Source: CAZQXD01 sp964597315
GTDB taxonomy: Bacteria > Pseudomonadota > Gammaproteobacteria > Competibacterales > Competibacteraceae
Direction of reading: 5' to 3'
DNA length: 34,397 bases
Assembly (NCBI GenBank): GCA_964597315.1
Contig: CAZQXD010000043.1
Span: 1-34,397, forward strand
The position numbers were made by a program, and so were the translations under genes. Every line of letters starts with the position of its first letter. Positions within the stretch are counted from its first letter, which is position 1. The notes beneath the pieces were generated by a model that searched no databases, was not told the DNA's origin, and worked only from the letters and a program-made list of their open reading frames with translations. Below, in pieces: positions 33,898 through 34,397 of the stretch.

Positions 33898-34397
33898 CTG
33901 GAACATCTCCATGTGTGCATTTAAAAATGCATTATTTGTTATAAAGCCCTTGTGCAAATTATAAAAATGCCCCTATTTTTTGGGGTTGGCACAAGCTCTT
34001 CTGGCTGTAAGCCGGTTCATTTTAATAGTGGGACACGGGACGACTTGCAAGGCAGTCAATTGCTCTGAACAAGCAATATCGCCTGATGTTTTATATAGAT
34101 TATTTTTTGAAAAATCAAGTCGAAAAAAGCGACGTTAATACAATTAAATACCCTAATAAAAAGCGAGAATATCGGTAACGTTCAGTCTATCTAAAAATTT
34201 GATTGATTTTGCATTAACATTTAGGGGTGCTGTCGAAAAACCTAATTTTTCCGCTCAAAGCCATACCTATAAAATCAATAAAAAATGTAGCAAATTCAAA
34301 ATAATATATTTAAGATTCCGAATCATTTTGGAATATCGAATTTGGGTAGTCATGTAAATTGAGTGGTTCGGCTATACGGGATTGATTTTTCGAATCA
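33898..34397. other. AT-rich gene-free region
   Basis: About 500 bases that are much more AT-rich than the rest of the window. I see no coding frame of meaningful size and no RNA gene. It holds the ribosome site of the PEP-CTERM gene, a short palindrome (GCATTTAAAAATGC, 33917-33930), and simple A/T-rich words such as a 10-base direct repeat GATTGATTTT (34201 and 34380). A promoter for the PEP-CTERM gene is expected here, but I find no convincing sigma-70 or sigma-54 pair. Confidence 0.5.

Noticed and set aside
33898..33957. TTG start giving a PEP-CTERM protein 20 residues longer
   Set aside because: There is no ribosome site at the TTG, whereas GGAG precedes the ATG at 33897 and the signal peptide follows it directly.
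33958..34397. Possible sigma-54 promoter for the PEP-CTERM gene (TGGCAC at 33987)
   Set aside because: The word is on the plus strand and has no TTGC partner at the required spacing; no match on the minus strand either.
1..34397. Insertion sequences, integrases, tRNA or rRNA genes
   Set aside because: I saw no transposase or integrase motifs and no recognisable RNA genes on either strand.

Overview
The window is one long minus-strand operon from a GC-rich Gram-negative bacterium. Gram-negative is supported by an outer-membrane barrel ending in Phe, a LolA-like carrier, an MMPL/RND transporter, lipobox lipoproteins and a PEP-CTERM protein. A gammaproteobacterium or related proteobacterium fits, but the taxon cannot be fixed from the sequence. 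Both ends are AT-rich, in contrast to the GC-rich operon.

Layout, read in the direction of transcription (right to left). An AT-rich gene-free stretch (33898-34397) precedes a PEP-CTERM protein gene (33136-33897). A 329-base intergenic region follows, then the operon: (1) a 2339-residue iterative type I polyketide synthase with order KS-AT-ACP-KR-DH-PPTase followed by two hot-dog domains; (2) a TPR protein fused to a secreted domain I do not recognise; (3) a 1699-residue protein with three tandem FG-GAP + ASPIC/UnbV units; (4) a TPR + FG-GAP protein of 1100 residues; (5) a TPR protein with a DUF1702-like C-terminal half; (6, 7) two more proteins with the unrecognised domain; (8) a membrane-anchored five-haem cytochrome c with C-terminal TPRs; (9) an FG-GAP/UnbV lipoprotein; (10, 11) two further copies of the unrecognised domain; (12) a short, apparently frameshifted DUF2461-like gene; (13-15) a LolA-like carrier, a beta-barrel and an MMPL/RND transporter. 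A small AT-rich membrane-protein gene lies beyond the end.

Eleven successive junctions, from the PKS to the DUF2461-like gene, are 4-base ATGA stop/start overlaps. One GTGA overlap follows later. This is an unusually tight, translationally coupled unit.

Interpretation. The PKS architecture, the NFVGNIYF hot-dog motif, UnbV proteins and the DUF1702-like protein together recall the conserved cassette of enediyne natural-product clusters (PKSE, thioesterase, UNBL/UNBV/UNBU). Here the cassette is rebuilt: the thioesterase is fused to the PKS, UnbV units are tripled, DUF1702 is joined to a TPR module, and nearly all partner proteins carry export signals. My inference is that a linear polyene-type acyl chain is made in the cytoplasm, then modified or handled in the cell envelope by UnbV/DUF1702/cytochrome c proteins and five members of an undescribed secreted family, and moved by the RND/LolA-like/barrel module. 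The product is unknown. The window shows no UNBU-like gene, no typical tailoring enzymes and no self-resistance gene, so calling the product an enediyne would go beyond the evidence.
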